Shown here one piece after another: positions 16,634-26,896 of a stretch of 64,000 nt of DNA. The translations under genes and the position numbers were made by a program. Under the pieces are notes generated by a model. The model saw only the letters and a program-made list of their open reading frames with translations, did no database searches and was not told the origin of the DNA. The DNA is from Bradyrhizobiaceae bacterium (lineage in GTDB: Bacteria; Pseudomonadota; Alphaproteobacteria; Rhizobiales; Xanthobacteraceae), in the NCBI GenBank assembly GCA_020853885.1, contig JADYXZ010000002.1, positions 21,522-85,521 on the forward strand, in the 5' to 3' direction. The first letter of the stretch is position 1. Every line of letters begins with the position of its first letter.

Positions 16634-17527
16634 GTGGATACCGAACTCGCACGGACCTTTCTGGAGATCGTCAGAACACGCAGTTTCGTGCGTGCTGCCG
16701 AGCAGCTCAACGTCAGCCAGACCACCGTGAGCGCCCGCGTCCGGGCGTTGGAAGACCGCCTCGGCCGGCCCTTGTTCATCCGCAACAAGAACGGGGCCTC
16801 GCTCACGCCGGCCGGCGAGCAGTTCCTGCGCTATGCGCCGATGTTCGTGCAGTTGTGGCAACGGGCGCGGCATCAGGTCGCCGTGCCGCCGGGACGGCGC
16901 GCCGTTCTGACCATCGGCGGCGAGCTGAGCCTCTGGCACCCCTGGCTCGTCGAATGGCTGCACTGGATGCGCCGCGCCGCGCCCGATGTCGCGCTCCGCG
17001 TTCAGGTCGGCCTGCCGGAGAGCCTGACCAACCAGGTCTCGGGGGGCGCGCTCGATGTCGCCGTCATGTATGCGCCGCAGTTCCGTCCCGGCGCGCGCGT
17101 CGAGCTGCTGCTGGAGGAGAAGCTGGTCCTCGTCACCACCGACGCCGGCGCCAAGGCGGTCGAGCCGGACAGCTATGTCTATGTCGATTGGGGGCCGGAC
17201 TTCGCGCACCACCACGAGCTCAGCTTTCCGGAGGACAACAATCCCGGCCTGTTCGTCGGCCTGGGGCCGCTGGCGCTGAACTACATTCTCGAAGCAGGCG
17301 GCTCGGGATATTTCCGCCAGCGTGTCGTGACGCCGCACGTCGCCGCGGGAAAGTTGCATCTCGTCGCCGGCGCCCCAAGTTTCTTCTACCCGATCTATGC
17401 GGTGTGCTCGGCGCAGGCCGACGACGAGCTGGTCACGCTTGCGCTCGACGGTCTCCGAAGCATTGCCGCAGCGGGCAAGGCGGAGAAGAGCCATGAAGCA
17501 ACGAATCCGGACAAAGCGGGTTTATGA
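16634..17527 (+). CDS. LysR family transcriptional regulator
   Basis: A 297-residue LysR-type regulator. The winged helix-turn-helix is at residues 1-60 (FVRAAEQLNVSQTTVSARVRALEDRLG region, given in part as RAAEQLNVSQTTVSARV), followed by a type-2 periplasmic-binding-protein effector domain. It is divergent from xdhC across an AT-rich gap of 185 bases, the classic arrangement for a LysR regulator and its target, so it may control the xdhC-ctaD run. Its 3' end overlaps the DUF488 gene by 35 bases. Confidence 0.92.
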   Translation: MDTELARTFLEIVRTRSFVRAAEQLNVSQTTVSARVRALEDRLGRPLFIRNKNGASLTPAGEQFLRYAPMFVQLWQRARHQVAVPPGRRAVLTIGGELSLWHPWLVEWLHWMRRAAPDVALRVQVGLPESLTNQVSGGALDVAVMYAPQFRPGARVELLLEEKLVLVTTDAGAKAVEPDSYVYVDWGPDFAHHHELSFPEDNNPGLFVGLGPLALNYILEAGGSGYFRQRVVTPHVAAGKLHLVAGAPSFFYPIYAVCSAQADDELVTLALDGLRSIAAAGKAEKSHEATNPDKAGL

Positions 17528-17873
17528 ATCTCCATCTCCGGACGATGGGGTGCGCATTCTCGTCGATCGGATATGGCCGCGAGGAGTAAGCAAGACGGAT
17601 GCGGTGTTGGATTTCTGGATCAAGGACGTCGCCCCGAGCGCCGAACTGCGAAAATGGTTCGGGCATAAACCGGAGCGGTGGTCCGAGTTCAGAAAACGCT
17701 ATGTTCGCGAGCTCGATCGCAATCCTCAGGCCGTGGCTGAGCTGCGGAAGCTGCTGAAGGGCGGCGCCATTACGCTGCTCTATGCGGCGCAGGACATGGA
17801 GCGGAATAACGCCGAAGCCCTTCGCCGCTATCTCGCCGCGCGCCGGCAGCACAAGGCGCGTCAGTTGCACTGA
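17493..17873 (+). CDS. DUF488 family protein
   Basis: A 126-residue protein starting at the ATG at 17493, inside the 3' end of the LysR gene. It is a typical DUF488 member: RVYE near the start, VDRIWPRGVSK, AP-S-ELRKWFGHKPERWSEFRKRY, then L-KG-ITLLYAAQD. The family is small, cytoplasmic and of unknown biochemical role; members are often found next to regulators. The overlap with LysR suggests co-translation. No specific function can be assigned. Confidence 0.88.
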   Translation: MKQRIRTKRVYESPSPDDGVRILVDRIWPRGVSKTDAVLDFWIKDVAPSAELRKWFGHKPERWSEFRKRYVRELDRNPQAVAELRKLLKGGAITLLYAAQDMERNNAEALRRYLAARRQHKARQLH

Positions 17874-17940
17874 ATTGGACTGCCTGCTCCGACCGGAACA
17901 AGCGCCACGGCAGCGTGCGATTTTGATTGCGCCTCGGGCA

Positions 17941-17956
17941 AGGTGAGCGCTCACCT
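17941..17956. promoter_or_regulatory. Perfect 16-base palindrome upstream of glutamate dehydrogenase
   Basis: AGGTGAGCGCTCACCT is a perfect palindrome 59 bases upstream of the first possible start of the glutamate dehydrogenase gene. Its length and position fit an operator for a dimeric repressor or activator. No matching regulator was identified and no second copy was noticed in the window. Confidence 0.4.
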
Positions 17957-18002
17957 CTGCAGGCACTCTCTGCGGCCAGATCACGCGGCGGGAATCTGAT
18001 AA

Positions 18003-19421
<1,419 letters not shown>

Positions 19422-19492
19422 GAACGCTTTCTTCTACTCTGCCGCGGCCGCGATCCCGCTGGAAAGACAAAACCGGAAGCGGCAACTGCCGT

Positions 19493-20323
19493 TCATCGCC
19501 AGACCAGGAGCTTGCGCTCCAGGTACGAGATCACCGCGCCGAGCGTCAGGCCGAGCGCCGAGAGCACCACGACGCCGGCCATGAGCCGGTCTGTCTGCAT
19601 CAGGTTGCCGGCCGCGATCAGAAGCGCGCCGATGCCGTACTCCGCCCCGATCATCTCGGCGGCGACCAGCACGAGCAGCGAGGCGGCGACCGAGATGCGA
19701 AACCCTGCGAGCAGGCTTGGCAGCGCGCCCGGCAGCAGCACGTTCCAGGCGATGCGCCCGAGCGGCACGTTGAAGCTCTGCGCCATGCGGATCAGGTTGC
19801 GCGGCACCGAGTCGACGCCGCTGAAGGTGGCGATCACGGTGGGAAAGAAGACGCTCGCGGCGATGGTCGCGACCTTCGAGCCTTCGCCGATTCCGAGCCA
19901 GAGGATCAGGAGCGGCAGCAGCGCGATCTTGGGCACGGGATAGATGGCGGCGACCAGCGGTATGCCGAGGGAGCGAAAAACCGAGAACAGGCCGATCAGC
20001 ATGCCGAAGGCGATGCCGGCGGCGGTGCCGATGGACCAGCCATAGCCGATGCGGCTCAGAGAGGCGGACATGTGCATCCACAGTTCGCCCGAGACCAGCA
20101 TCGAGTGCAGCGCACTCGCCACGTGCGAAGGGGCCGGCAGGAAGATGGGATTGATCAGCCCATACGTGGTGGCGAGCTGCCAGGCGGCGATCACCGACAG
20201 AATGGAGATGACGCTGATGACCGTGCGCGTCTCCGGCTCGAATCCGCCGCCGCGAAACGGCAGTTGCCGTTCGGCCTGCTCGGCCGCTTCGGGCGCGTGC
20301 TTGTCCAATCTCGCCTCAGACAT
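19493..20323 (-). CDS. ABC transporter permease, NitT/TauT (SsuC-like) family
   Basis: A 276-residue permease with about six membrane segments and the EAA loop region (ILPGALPSLLAGFRISVAAS-like, seen as LLPGALPSLLAGFRISVA) where it docks to the ATPase. The ATG at 20323 overlaps the end of the ATPase gene by 8 bases, supporting this start over a longer frame. An N-terminal tail of about 35 residues precedes the first membrane segment. The family imports nitrate, taurine, sulfonates, pyrimidine precursors and similar compounds; the substrate here is unknown. Confidence 0.9.
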   Translation of the reverse strand: MSEARLDKHAPEAAEQAERQLPFRGGGFEPETRTVISVISILSVIAAWQLATTYGLINPIFLPAPSHVASALHSMLVSGELWMHMSASLSRIGYGWSIGTAAGIAFGMLIGLFSVFRSLGIPLVAAIYPVPKIALLPLLILWLGIGEGSKVATIAASVFFPTVIATFSGVDSVPRNLIRMAQSFNVPLGRIAWNVLLPGALPSLLAGFRISVAASLLVLVAAEMIGAEYGIGALLIAAGNLMQTDRLMAGVVVLSALGLTLGAVISYLERKLLVWR

Positions 20324-21089
20324 CGGCAAGCTCTCGGTCGGCGATGATGGCTTCGTCGCGGATGTTCGACCACAAGTGCTCGCCCAGTTCCGCCATCCTC
20401 GGCTGCACGTCGCGCCGGCCGCGATCCTGCTGGGGGATCTCGATCTCGACGATTTCCTTGATGCGGCCGGGCCGCCGCGAGAGCACGCAGACACGGTTCG
20501 CGAGCCGCAACGCCTCCTGGAAATTGTGCGTGACATAGACGATGGACGGCTTATCGCGCCGCCACAGGTCGAGAATATCTTCGATCAGGAGTTCGCGCGT
20601 CTGCGCGTCCAGCGCCGAGAGCGGCTCGTCCATCAGCAGGATGGCCGGACTGACCGCAAGCGCCCGGGCGATGCCCACGCGCTGGCGCATGCCGCCGGAC
20701 AACTGCTTGGGATAGGCGCGCGCGAAATCCTTCAGACCCGTCCGTTCCAGCGCATTGGTGACGCGGCGCTCGATCTCGACGGCGCTCAGGCGGTGATGCT
20801 TGAGGGCGAAGGCGACGTTTTCCGACACGCTCTTCCAGGGAAGAAGCGCAAAATCCTGGAACACGTAGGTGATCGGGTTGAGCGAGGCGTCCGGTATCGA
20901 GCCGCGCACCACGACCTCGCCGGACGTCGGTTTGAGAATGCCGCCGGCGATGGAAAGCAGGGTCGACTTGCCGCACCCGGAGGGGCCGATGAGGGCGAGA
21001 ATCTCGCCCTCATTGACCTTGATGGACACATCCGACAGCGCAGTCAGCGAACCGAAATTGTGGACTATGCGGTTTAGCGAAAGTTCCAT
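20316..21089 (-). CDS. ABC transporter ATP-binding protein, NitT/TauT family
   Basis: A 257-residue nucleotide-binding subunit. It shows Walker A GPSGCGKST (residues 33-41), the signature LSGGMRQRVGIARAL, Walker B ILLMDEPLSALD and the H-loop YVTHNFQEAL. It starts directly after the stop codon of the substrate-binding protein (TAG immediately followed by ATG) and overlaps the permease gene, so the three form one tight operon. It powers import of the ligand captured by the binding protein encoded upstream. Confidence 0.95.
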   Translation of the reverse strand: MELSLNRIVHNFGSLTALSDVSIKVNEGEILALIGPSGCGKSTLLSIAGGILKPTSGEVVVRGSIPDASLNPITYVFQDFALLPWKSVSENVAFALKHHRLSAVEIERRVTNALERTGLKDFARAYPKQLSGGMRQRVGIARALAVSPAILLMDEPLSALDAQTRELLIEDILDLWRRDKPSIVYVTHNFQEALRLANRVCVLSRRPGRIKEIVEIEIPQQDRGRRDVQPRMAELGEHLWSNIRDEAIIADRELADV

Positions 21090-22130
21090 CTACCGGGGAC
21101 CGCTGAACGAAGCGGGAATTTTCTCGTGTCCTTTGGAAAAGCTCAAGTCGATGAAGGTCGAAGGATCCGCGGGCTTCTTTACAAATCCCTCCTGCAGGTT
21201 CCATTCCTGCTGTTCATAGACGCTCTGCACGTCGAGGCGCGTGTCGATATAGGGGAGCGTTTTGACCAGGGTCGCGGGCGGAACCTTGGTGTATTTCGAG
21301 ATGATATTGAGCAGCTCCTCGTTCTCCGGATTGAGGATGACATTGCCCTTCGCGTCGCGCGGGAGCAGGTGCTTCCTGTATTCGGCCACGCCGCGTTCAT
21401 ATCCCTTCACGAAGCGTTCGAGCAGTTCGCGCTTCGTCTGGATCATGCGCGGGGAGGTGGCGAGGGCCGTCAGTTGCCAGCCCGCCTCGTTTCCCGCCCA
21501 TGCGAGCAGCTTGATGTCGCCCGCTTCGACCAGCGGCATGACGCCCGTCGACGGAGCGACGCCGGCTTCCGCCTGATTGCCCTTGAGCATGGCGGCAAGG
21601 TTGCCGATGCTTTGGGCCTGGATGAGCTTGTTGTCCTTCAGGTTAAAGCCGTATTTCTTGGCGAGCAGCGCCATCGCATAGTGATTGGTTGATCCCAGCG
21701 TCGTCAGCGCGATGCTCTTGCCGGCGAGCTTGTCGGGCGATTTCAGTCCCGCTTCGTACGCGGCGTTGGAAGCGAAAATACCGTTATTATTGAAGCCCGG
21801 CGCTTCGCGGCCGTGTCCCATGAAGATGGTGATGCCGCCCTGTGCTGCCAGATTGAAGAAGGCGCTGGTGATGCCGATGCCGGAGACGTCGACGTCGCCG
21901 GAAACGACGGCGAGTGTCGAGGGGACGGCAGCGTCGAAAAAGGTGAGCTGGAGGTCGATCCCCACGTCGCGGAAATAGCCCCGCTCGATTCCGATATAGA
22001 ACGGCGCTTGCGAAGCCGCCCGGATCAGTCCGTAGCGGACCGTGTCGAGGGCCGACGCTTGCGTCGCGCTCAGCACCGCCGCCGCGCTCAGGCCCGCAAA
22101 GACGAGCCCTCTGAATCGCTTGGAGATCAT
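21090..22130 (-). CDS. ABC transporter substrate-binding protein, NitT/TauT (NMT1/SsuA-like) family
   Basis: A 346-residue exported binding protein with a Sec signal peptide (residues 1-28, ASA|LD). The mature domain has the NMT1-like pattern YGLIRAASQAPFYIGIERGYF, where the usual ligand-side loop follows the first strand. It is the first gene of the ABC operon and is divergent from an FAD oxidoreductase/IlvD-type dehydratase pair. This suggests that the transporter imports the substrate of those enzymes. Confidence 0.9.
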   Translation of the reverse strand: MISKRFRGLVFAGLSAAAVLSATQASALDTVRYGLIRAASQAPFYIGIERGYFRDVGIDLQLTFFDAAVPSTLAVVSGDVDVSGIGITSAFFNLAAQGGITIFMGHGREAPGFNNNGIFASNAAYEAGLKSPDKLAGKSIALTTLGSTNHYAMALLAKKYGFNLKDNKLIQAQSIGNLAAMLKGNQAEAGVAPSTGVMPLVEAGDIKLLAWAGNEAGWQLTALATSPRMIQTKRELLERFVKGYERGVAEYRKHLLPRDAKGNVILNPENEELLNIISKYTKVPPATLVKTLPYIDTRLDVQSVYEQQEWNLQEGFVKKPADPSTFIDLSFSKGHEKIPASFSGPR

Positions 22131-22440
22131 TCCGCTTCCTCCCTGTTATTCTTTGATAATCCTAGCATAGACGCACGACGCCGGTCGGCAAGCACTTGTC
22201 ATGCGGCCGAGTGACCTTCTTGCGCATTCGGCGAGGAACAGGCGAAGCGATCCGCAAAACGGGACAAAGGAATGTCCGCCGACCGAACACATGTCGCCGT
22301 CTCTGATCTGACATCTTGCCGCATCCGGAGGCGCCCGCCAGCCGAACTCGCCCGCGCAACTTGAAGCTTATTTGACCGCAGCGTTCTTTTCCGGTTTGTG
22401 ATCGGCTGCAAGCAAGCGCATTGACCTCGGAGACGGGAGA
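22131..22440. other. Divergent intergenic region, no gene recognised
   Basis: This 310-base stretch separates the ABC importer operon (minus) from the FAD oxidoreductase (plus). It must hold both promoters. A GACGGGAGA ribosome-binding site precedes the plus-strand ATG at 22441. I see no convincing small gene, operator palindrome or RNA structure. Confidence 0.5.
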
Positions 22441-23805
22441 ATGACTTCCAGAATTGTGGAGCCCCAAAGGGAAGTCGATGTCTTCGGCGACTATGACGTG
22501 GTTGTTGCAGGCGGCGGTCCGGCCGGAATCGCAGCCGCACTTTCCGCCGGCCGCGCCGGCCGCAAGACTATCCTGATCGAACGCTACGGTTTTCTCGGCG
22601 GCGCAGGCACCGCGGCGGGTCTCAGCACCTTCTGCGGCCTGCATTCCAATGTTTACGGCACGCACACCCGCACGACGCAAGGCGTGGTGAACGACATTTT
22701 GCAGCGTCTGCAAGAGATGGATGCGCTGAACAAGCCACACCTCAGCGTGCAGAGCCGGATTCAGGCGCAGGCCTACGACATTTCCGCATACAAGATCGCC
22801 GCCGAGGAACTGCTGCTCGAAGCCGGCGTCGAGATTCTCTATCACGCCTTCGCCGCCGGCCTGACCAAGAGCAGCGACGCCGCCATCGAGGCGCTGCTGA
22901 TCGAGACCAAGGAAGGACGTTTTGCGGTCACCGGCCGGATCTTCATCGACGGCTCCGGCGACGGCGATCTCGCCGCCTGGGCGGGCGCGCCCTACGAGAT
23001 CGGCGACGAGAATGGAGTGACGCTCTATCCCAGCACGATGTACCGCATCAACGGCGTCGATCCGGTCGCCGCCGGCCGCGCCTGGGAGACGATCCCCCAA
23101 CTCATGGATACCGAAGAACAGCGCACCGGCGTCAAGTTTCCGCGCAAGCAGCCGATCGTGCGGCCGCAGAAGAATCCGATCGAGTGGCGCAGCAACCTGA
23201 CCCAGATCAGCAACCCGGACGGCTCGCCGGTGAGCGGCATCGATGCACGGCAGCTCTCCTATGGGGAAGTGCAGGGGCGCCGGCAGAGCTGGGATACGTT
23301 CTCCTTCATCAAGCGCGTCACGCCCGGCTTCGAGAACGCCTATATTGTCGAGATCGCGCCGCAGATCGGCATTCGCGAAACCCGCCGCGTGCTCGGCGAC
23401 TATCAGTTGAGCGACGCCGACATTCTCGGCTGCAAGGATTTCGAGGACAGCATCGGCGTGAACGGCTGGCCGATCGAGGCGCACATCCAGGGCGCGGTGA
23501 AGTTCGTCTTCGCGCCGGAAGGCTCGCGCGGCTACAATCAAATTCCATACAGAATCATCGTGCCGCAGAAGATCGACAACCTGTTCGTGGTCGGCCGCTG
23601 CGCGTCGATGACTCACGACGGGCAGTCGTCGGCGCGCGTCACCGGGCCCTGCTTCTCCATGGGCCAGGCCGCGGGCATCGCCGCCGACATCGCCCTCGGC
23701 GATGGCGTGACGCCGCGCAAGATCAATATCCGCAAGCTGCAGGACCGCCTCAAGGCCGACGGCGTGTTCCTGGGCGATGCGCGCGTGGATTCCCTGGCAA
23801 GTTAG
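22441..23805 (+). CDS. FAD-dependent oxidoreductase (FAD_oxidored family)
   Basis: A 454-residue flavoprotein. The dinucleotide-binding motif is VVVAGGGPAGIAAALSAG (residues 20-37), followed by IERYGFLGGAGTAAGL, a pattern of the FAD_oxidored (PF12831-like) group. The second half keeps FIDGSGDGDLAAWAG and the C-terminal FAD segment VVGRCASMTHDGQSSARV...GQAAGIAA. Members oxidise or dehydrogenate small organic substrates, and the physiological acceptor is unknown. It is followed after 10 bases by the IlvD-type dehydratase and divergent from an ABC importer. Confidence 0.87.
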   Translation: MTSRIVEPQREVDVFGDYDVVVAGGGPAGIAAALSAGRAGRKTILIERYGFLGGAGTAAGLSTFCGLHSNVYGTHTRTTQGVVNDILQRLQEMDALNKPHLSVQSRIQAQAYDISAYKIAAEELLLEAGVEILYHAFAAGLTKSSDAAIEALLIETKEGRFAVTGRIFIDGSGDGDLAAWAGAPYEIGDENGVTLYPSTMYRINGVDPVAAGRAWETIPQLMDTEEQRTGVKFPRKQPIVRPQKNPIEWRSNLTQISNPDGSPVSGIDARQLSYGEVQGRRQSWDTFSFIKRVTPGFENAYIVEIAPQIGIRETRRVLGDYQLSDADILGCKDFEDSIGVNGWPIEAHIQGAVKFVFAPEGSRGYNQIPYRIIVPQKIDNLFVVGRCASMTHDGQSSARVTGPCFSMGQAAGIAADIALGDGVTPRKINIRKLQDRLKADGVFLGDARVDSLAS

Positions 23806-23815
23806 GAAGAAGAAA

Positions 23816-25516
23816 ATGACCAAGTATCGCAGCAATGTCGCGCCGGGCACGGCGATCTGGGCAGGACGCCGTGCGCATTTCCGGGCCATGGGCCTCACCG
23901 ACGCGGACATGGACAAGCCGAAGATCGCCGTGATCAACAGCTCCTCCGATCTCGCCATGTGCTTCAATCATCTCGACGGCGTTGCCGCCGAAGTGAAGGA
24001 CGCGATCCGCAAGGCCGGCGGCATCCCCTTCGAGGTGCGCACCGCCGCTTCCAGCGATTTCATCACCAATGCCGGCAAGTTCGGCGCCTATGTGCTGCCG
24101 ACCCGCGACCTGATCGCGGGCGACATCGAAGTGCAGGTCGAAGGCGCCTTGCTCGACGGCATGGTCTGCCTCGCCTCCTGCGACAAGACCACGCCCGGCC
24201 AGTTGATGGCCGCGGGCCGCCTCAACATCCCGACCATCGTGGTGATCTGCGGCTACCAGAGCAGCGGCGTCTATAAGGGCGAGCACACCGACATCGAGGA
24301 CGTGTTCCTGAAATCCTCGCACGTCGCCACCGGCAAGGTCACGGTGGACGAGCTCGGCAAGATGGCGGACGTGGCGATCAGCAGCTCCGGGGTGTGCGCC
24401 GGCATGGGCACGGCGAACTCGATGCACGTCGTAGCCGAAGCGCTCGGCATGACCGTGCCGGGCAGCGCGCCGGTGCGCGCGGCCAGCCCGAAGATGCTGG
24501 AGAACGCGCGCCGCGCCGGCATCCGCATCGTCGAGATGGTCGACCGCAACCTGCGGCCGCGCGACATCATCACCGAGTCCGCGATACGCAACGCGGCCAA
24601 GGCGGTGCTCGCCGTCAGCGGCTCGATCAACTGCGTCAAGCATTTGCAGGCGATCGCCGTCGAATCCGGCCTGAACGTCAATGTGATGGACATTTTCGAC
24701 GAGAACAGCCGCAAGGTGCCGTTGCTTTGCGCCGTCCGGCCGAGTGGCGACACGCTGACCGAGACGTTCGACGATGCGGGCGGCGCGCGCGGCATCCTGC
24801 AACAATTGCGGCCGATCCTGGAGCTCGACGCGCAGACGGTTTCGGGGAAGAGCATGGGCGAGGTGCTCGACGAGCTGCCGCCGCCCGACAGCGAGGTGAT
24901 CCGGCCGCTCGACCGGCCGCTCTCCACCCGGCCGGCGCTCAATATCGTGCGCGGCAACCTGGTGCCGGGCGGCGGCATCGTCCGCATCGGCGGCACGGAC
25001 GAACGGCCGATGCGGTTCCGCGGCCGCGCCAAGATCTTTCACTCGCGCGACGAGGCGATTGCCGGCATCGCGGCGGGCGAGGTGAAGCCGGGCCACGTGC
25101 TGATTCTGCGCGGCTTGGGCGTGGTCGGCGGCCCGGGCCTCGCCATGACTTCGGCCGTGGTGTTCGCGCTCGACGGCGCCGATCTCGTCAATCAGGTGGC
25201 CGTCATCACCGAAGGCCAGCTCTCGGGCCTGGTGAACAAGGGACTCGTGGTCGGGGAGGCTTCACCCGAAGCGGCGGCCGGCGGCCCGCTTGCCCTCGTC
25301 GACGACGGGGACGAGATTTCGATCGACGTCGCGGAGGGGCGCGTGGACCTGCACGTGCCTGAAGAAGTCCTGGCCGTCCGCCGTGCCGATCAGAGCCGCC
25401 ACTTCGGCGCGCGGATCGAAAGCGGCTGGCTGAACATCTATCAGCGCACGGTTTCACCGGTGCACGAGGGTTCGCTCATGTCGCCCGGCGGCCGTCCGAT
25501 CAGCGAGCAGTGCTGA
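23816..25516 (+). CDS. IlvD/Edd family dehydratase (sugar-acid or dihydroxy-acid dehydratase)
   Basis: A 566-residue Fe-S dehydratase. Cluster ligands fall at the family positions C49, C122 (SCDKTTPGQLMAAGR) and C194 (SGVCAGMGTANSM). The C-terminal half includes GGPGLAMTSAVVFAL and the serine-containing TEGQLSGLVNKG, where IlvD has DGRFSG. It removes water from a 2,3-dihydroxy or sugar acid to give a 2-oxo acid. Placement beside an FAD oxidoreductase and ABC importer, away from ilv genes, argues for a catabolic substrate. The ATG at 23816 follows AGGAAG. A strong terminator lies 41 bases downstream. Confidence 0.88.
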   Translation: MTKYRSNVAPGTAIWAGRRAHFRAMGLTDADMDKPKIAVINSSSDLAMCFNHLDGVAAEVKDAIRKAGGIPFEVRTAASSDFITNAGKFGAYVLPTRDLIAGDIEVQVEGALLDGMVCLASCDKTTPGQLMAAGRLNIPTIVVICGYQSSGVYKGEHTDIEDVFLKSSHVATGKVTVDELGKMADVAISSSGVCAGMGTANSMHVVAEALGMTVPGSAPVRAASPKMLENARRAGIRIVEMVDRNLRPRDIITESAIRNAAKAVLAVSGSINCVKHLQAIAVESGLNVNVMDIFDENSRKVPLLCAVRPSGDTLTETFDDAGGARGILQQLRPILELDAQTVSGKSMGEVLDELPPPDSEVIRPLDRPLSTRPALNIVRGNLVPGGGIVRIGGTDERPMRFRGRAKIFHSRDEAIAGIAAGEVKPGHVLILRGLGVVGGPGLAMTSAVVFALDGADLVNQVAVITEGQLSGLVNKGLVVGEASPEAAAGGPLALVDDGDEISIDVAEGRVDLHVPEEVLAVRRADQSRHFGARIESGWLNIYQRTVSPVHEGSLMSPGGRPISEQC

Positions 25517-25556
25517 AGCGCGGGTGCGGGCGGCATAGGACGCCCGCAGCAAATAG

Positions 25557-25600
25557 CTGGCGTCCGGGCGTGAATCCGCCCGGCCGCCAGAATTTTTTTC
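25557..25600 (+). terminator. Rho-independent terminator after the IlvD-type gene
   Basis: A 14-base stem (CTGGCGTCCGGGCG at 25557-25570 pairing with 25577-25590, one mismatch) with a short loop is followed by seven T residues at 25593-25599. It ends the FAD oxidoreductase/IlvD transcript. A second hairpin without a T run (GCGGGCG at 25526-25532 with CGCCCGC at 25541-25547) lies just before it. Confidence 0.85.
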
Positions 25601-25777
25601 TGGCATGACGGGGCGGATTTCAACCGGATGATCGGGTGAGGTATCCGTCCGCGCTGCGGTGGAAAATCGCCGGATTCACAACGGGCGGACAAGCAACAAA
25701 TTGTGTCCTGACGGATCTTTATCCCCGGCTGGTTCGGTCGCATACGCTCGAAGAGCCCGCGCAGGCGGATCAATGCG

Positions 25778-26887
25778 TTGAAATATATATGGGAAGCTGG
25801 CTGGTTGCGGTCGAAGCTGACCTATCGCGTGCTCGGCTCGGCCTTCCATGATGGAACGCGAACGGGCGTCGCCGATCTTCTCTACGGCTACATGTTCGCC
25901 TATCGCTGGGGTGCCCGCGGCGACGCAGGCGATCCGCACTACGATCCCTACGTGGATGCTGCGACCGCCGTCCTGCGCCGGAAGATCGTGGGATTTCGCG
26001 CCGCCGAGGTCGATACAGCCTCCCGCTCGTTCCGCATCGGCGACGTGAATTTCCTCCGCGAGCTCTTCACCATCGACGTCTATACCGACTTCGTGCCCGA
26101 GGACGCCGAGCGCGACGGCATCGTTGCACCGCCCTGGAGCACCATTCCCTGGCACCTCATGGTGCTGATGGAAGAAGCGGTCGAACGCGGCTCTGCGGCT
26201 TTCTCGGAAGCGGAGGCAAAGCGCCGCGGGGTCGAATGGCTCGACGTCGTGCGCGCTGGAAAAACCAGCGAGCGGCTTGCGGAACTGGCGGCAGGGTTCG
26301 AGCGCGAGGCATACCGCCCGGCCGCGCTGCGGACCCTCGTGAGCGCCGAGGAGGCGCGCAAGCGCTGGTCGGCGATCCTCGCCTTCTACAAGGCCAACGG
26401 TCATTTCCTGGTGACAAACGGCCCGTATCGGCTGAAGGCATGGTCGGCCGAGGGCGTCACGCTCGAAGCCTTTCGCGATTTGACCTATCCGCTCGGCGTC
26501 GGCTCCTACGATGCCTATGCGGTGCCGCGCCGCGGCTACATCACGCAGGTCGAGCAGGAGGGCGATCGCGTCCGGCTGTCCGGCGACATCGAGACAGTAG
26601 TGAAGTTCGCGCGCAGCCACCGCATCGAACGGGTGGCGATTCCGTCCGTCTCGCGCGACGTCCTGCAGCGCTCCGCGCCGCAGTGCCGCTACATGGTGAT
26701 CGACGAGAACGGGCAGGTCGTGCTCGCGGGCACGGTCGGGCTGGCCAATGATCTGACGTTTCGCGTGGATTTCGGAGGCCGACTGGCCGCAGGACGCTAC
26801 ACGATGGTCGCGCTGATTGCCGTCAACGAAAACGCCATGAACGCGGAAATCCGGCGGATTCCGCTGCAGATATCGTCGGCGCGGTGA
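25778..26887 (+). CDS. Probable N-terminally truncated ABC substrate-binding-like (SBP_bac_5-type) protein
   Basis: The frame from a TTG at 25778 gives 369 residues; in-frame sequence continues upstream only to a stop at 25709-25711. Residues 20-50 (AFHDGTRTGVADLLYGYMFA) resemble the 'FHDGxPfTaxDvvY' segment of peptide-binding proteins, and residues 205-225 (GHFLVTNGPYRLKAW) resemble their GPYxl segment. Intact members have a signal peptide and about 60-100 residues before that segment, which are missing here. There is no ATG and no good ribosome-binding site. It is therefore probably a decayed or frameshifted gene, although the rest of the frame is intact. It ends 9 bases before the next gene. 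Confidence 0.45.
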   Translation: MKYIWEAGWLRSKLTYRVLGSAFHDGTRTGVADLLYGYMFAYRWGARGDAGDPHYDPYVDAATAVLRRKIVGFRAAEVDTASRSFRIGDVNFLRELFTIDVYTDFVPEDAERDGIVAPPWSTIPWHLMVLMEEAVERGSAAFSEAEAKRRGVEWLDVVRAGKTSERLAELAAGFEREAYRPAALRTLVSAEEARKRWSAILAFYKANGHFLVTNGPYRLKAWSAEGVTLEAFRDLTYPLGVGSYDAYAVPRRGYITQVEQEGDRVRLSGDIETVVKFARSHRIERVAIPSVSRDVLQRSAPQCRYMVIDENGQVVLAGTVGLANDLTFRVDFGGRLAAGRYTMVALIAVNENAMNAEIRRIPLQISSAR

Positions 26888-26896
26888 GAGGGCGGA

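Noticed and set aside
23816..25516. Calling the dehydratase the housekeeping ilvD.
   Set aside because: Fe-S ligands fit the family, but context is an FAD oxidoreductase and an ABC importer and no other branched-chain amino-acid gene is near. Only the family name is used.
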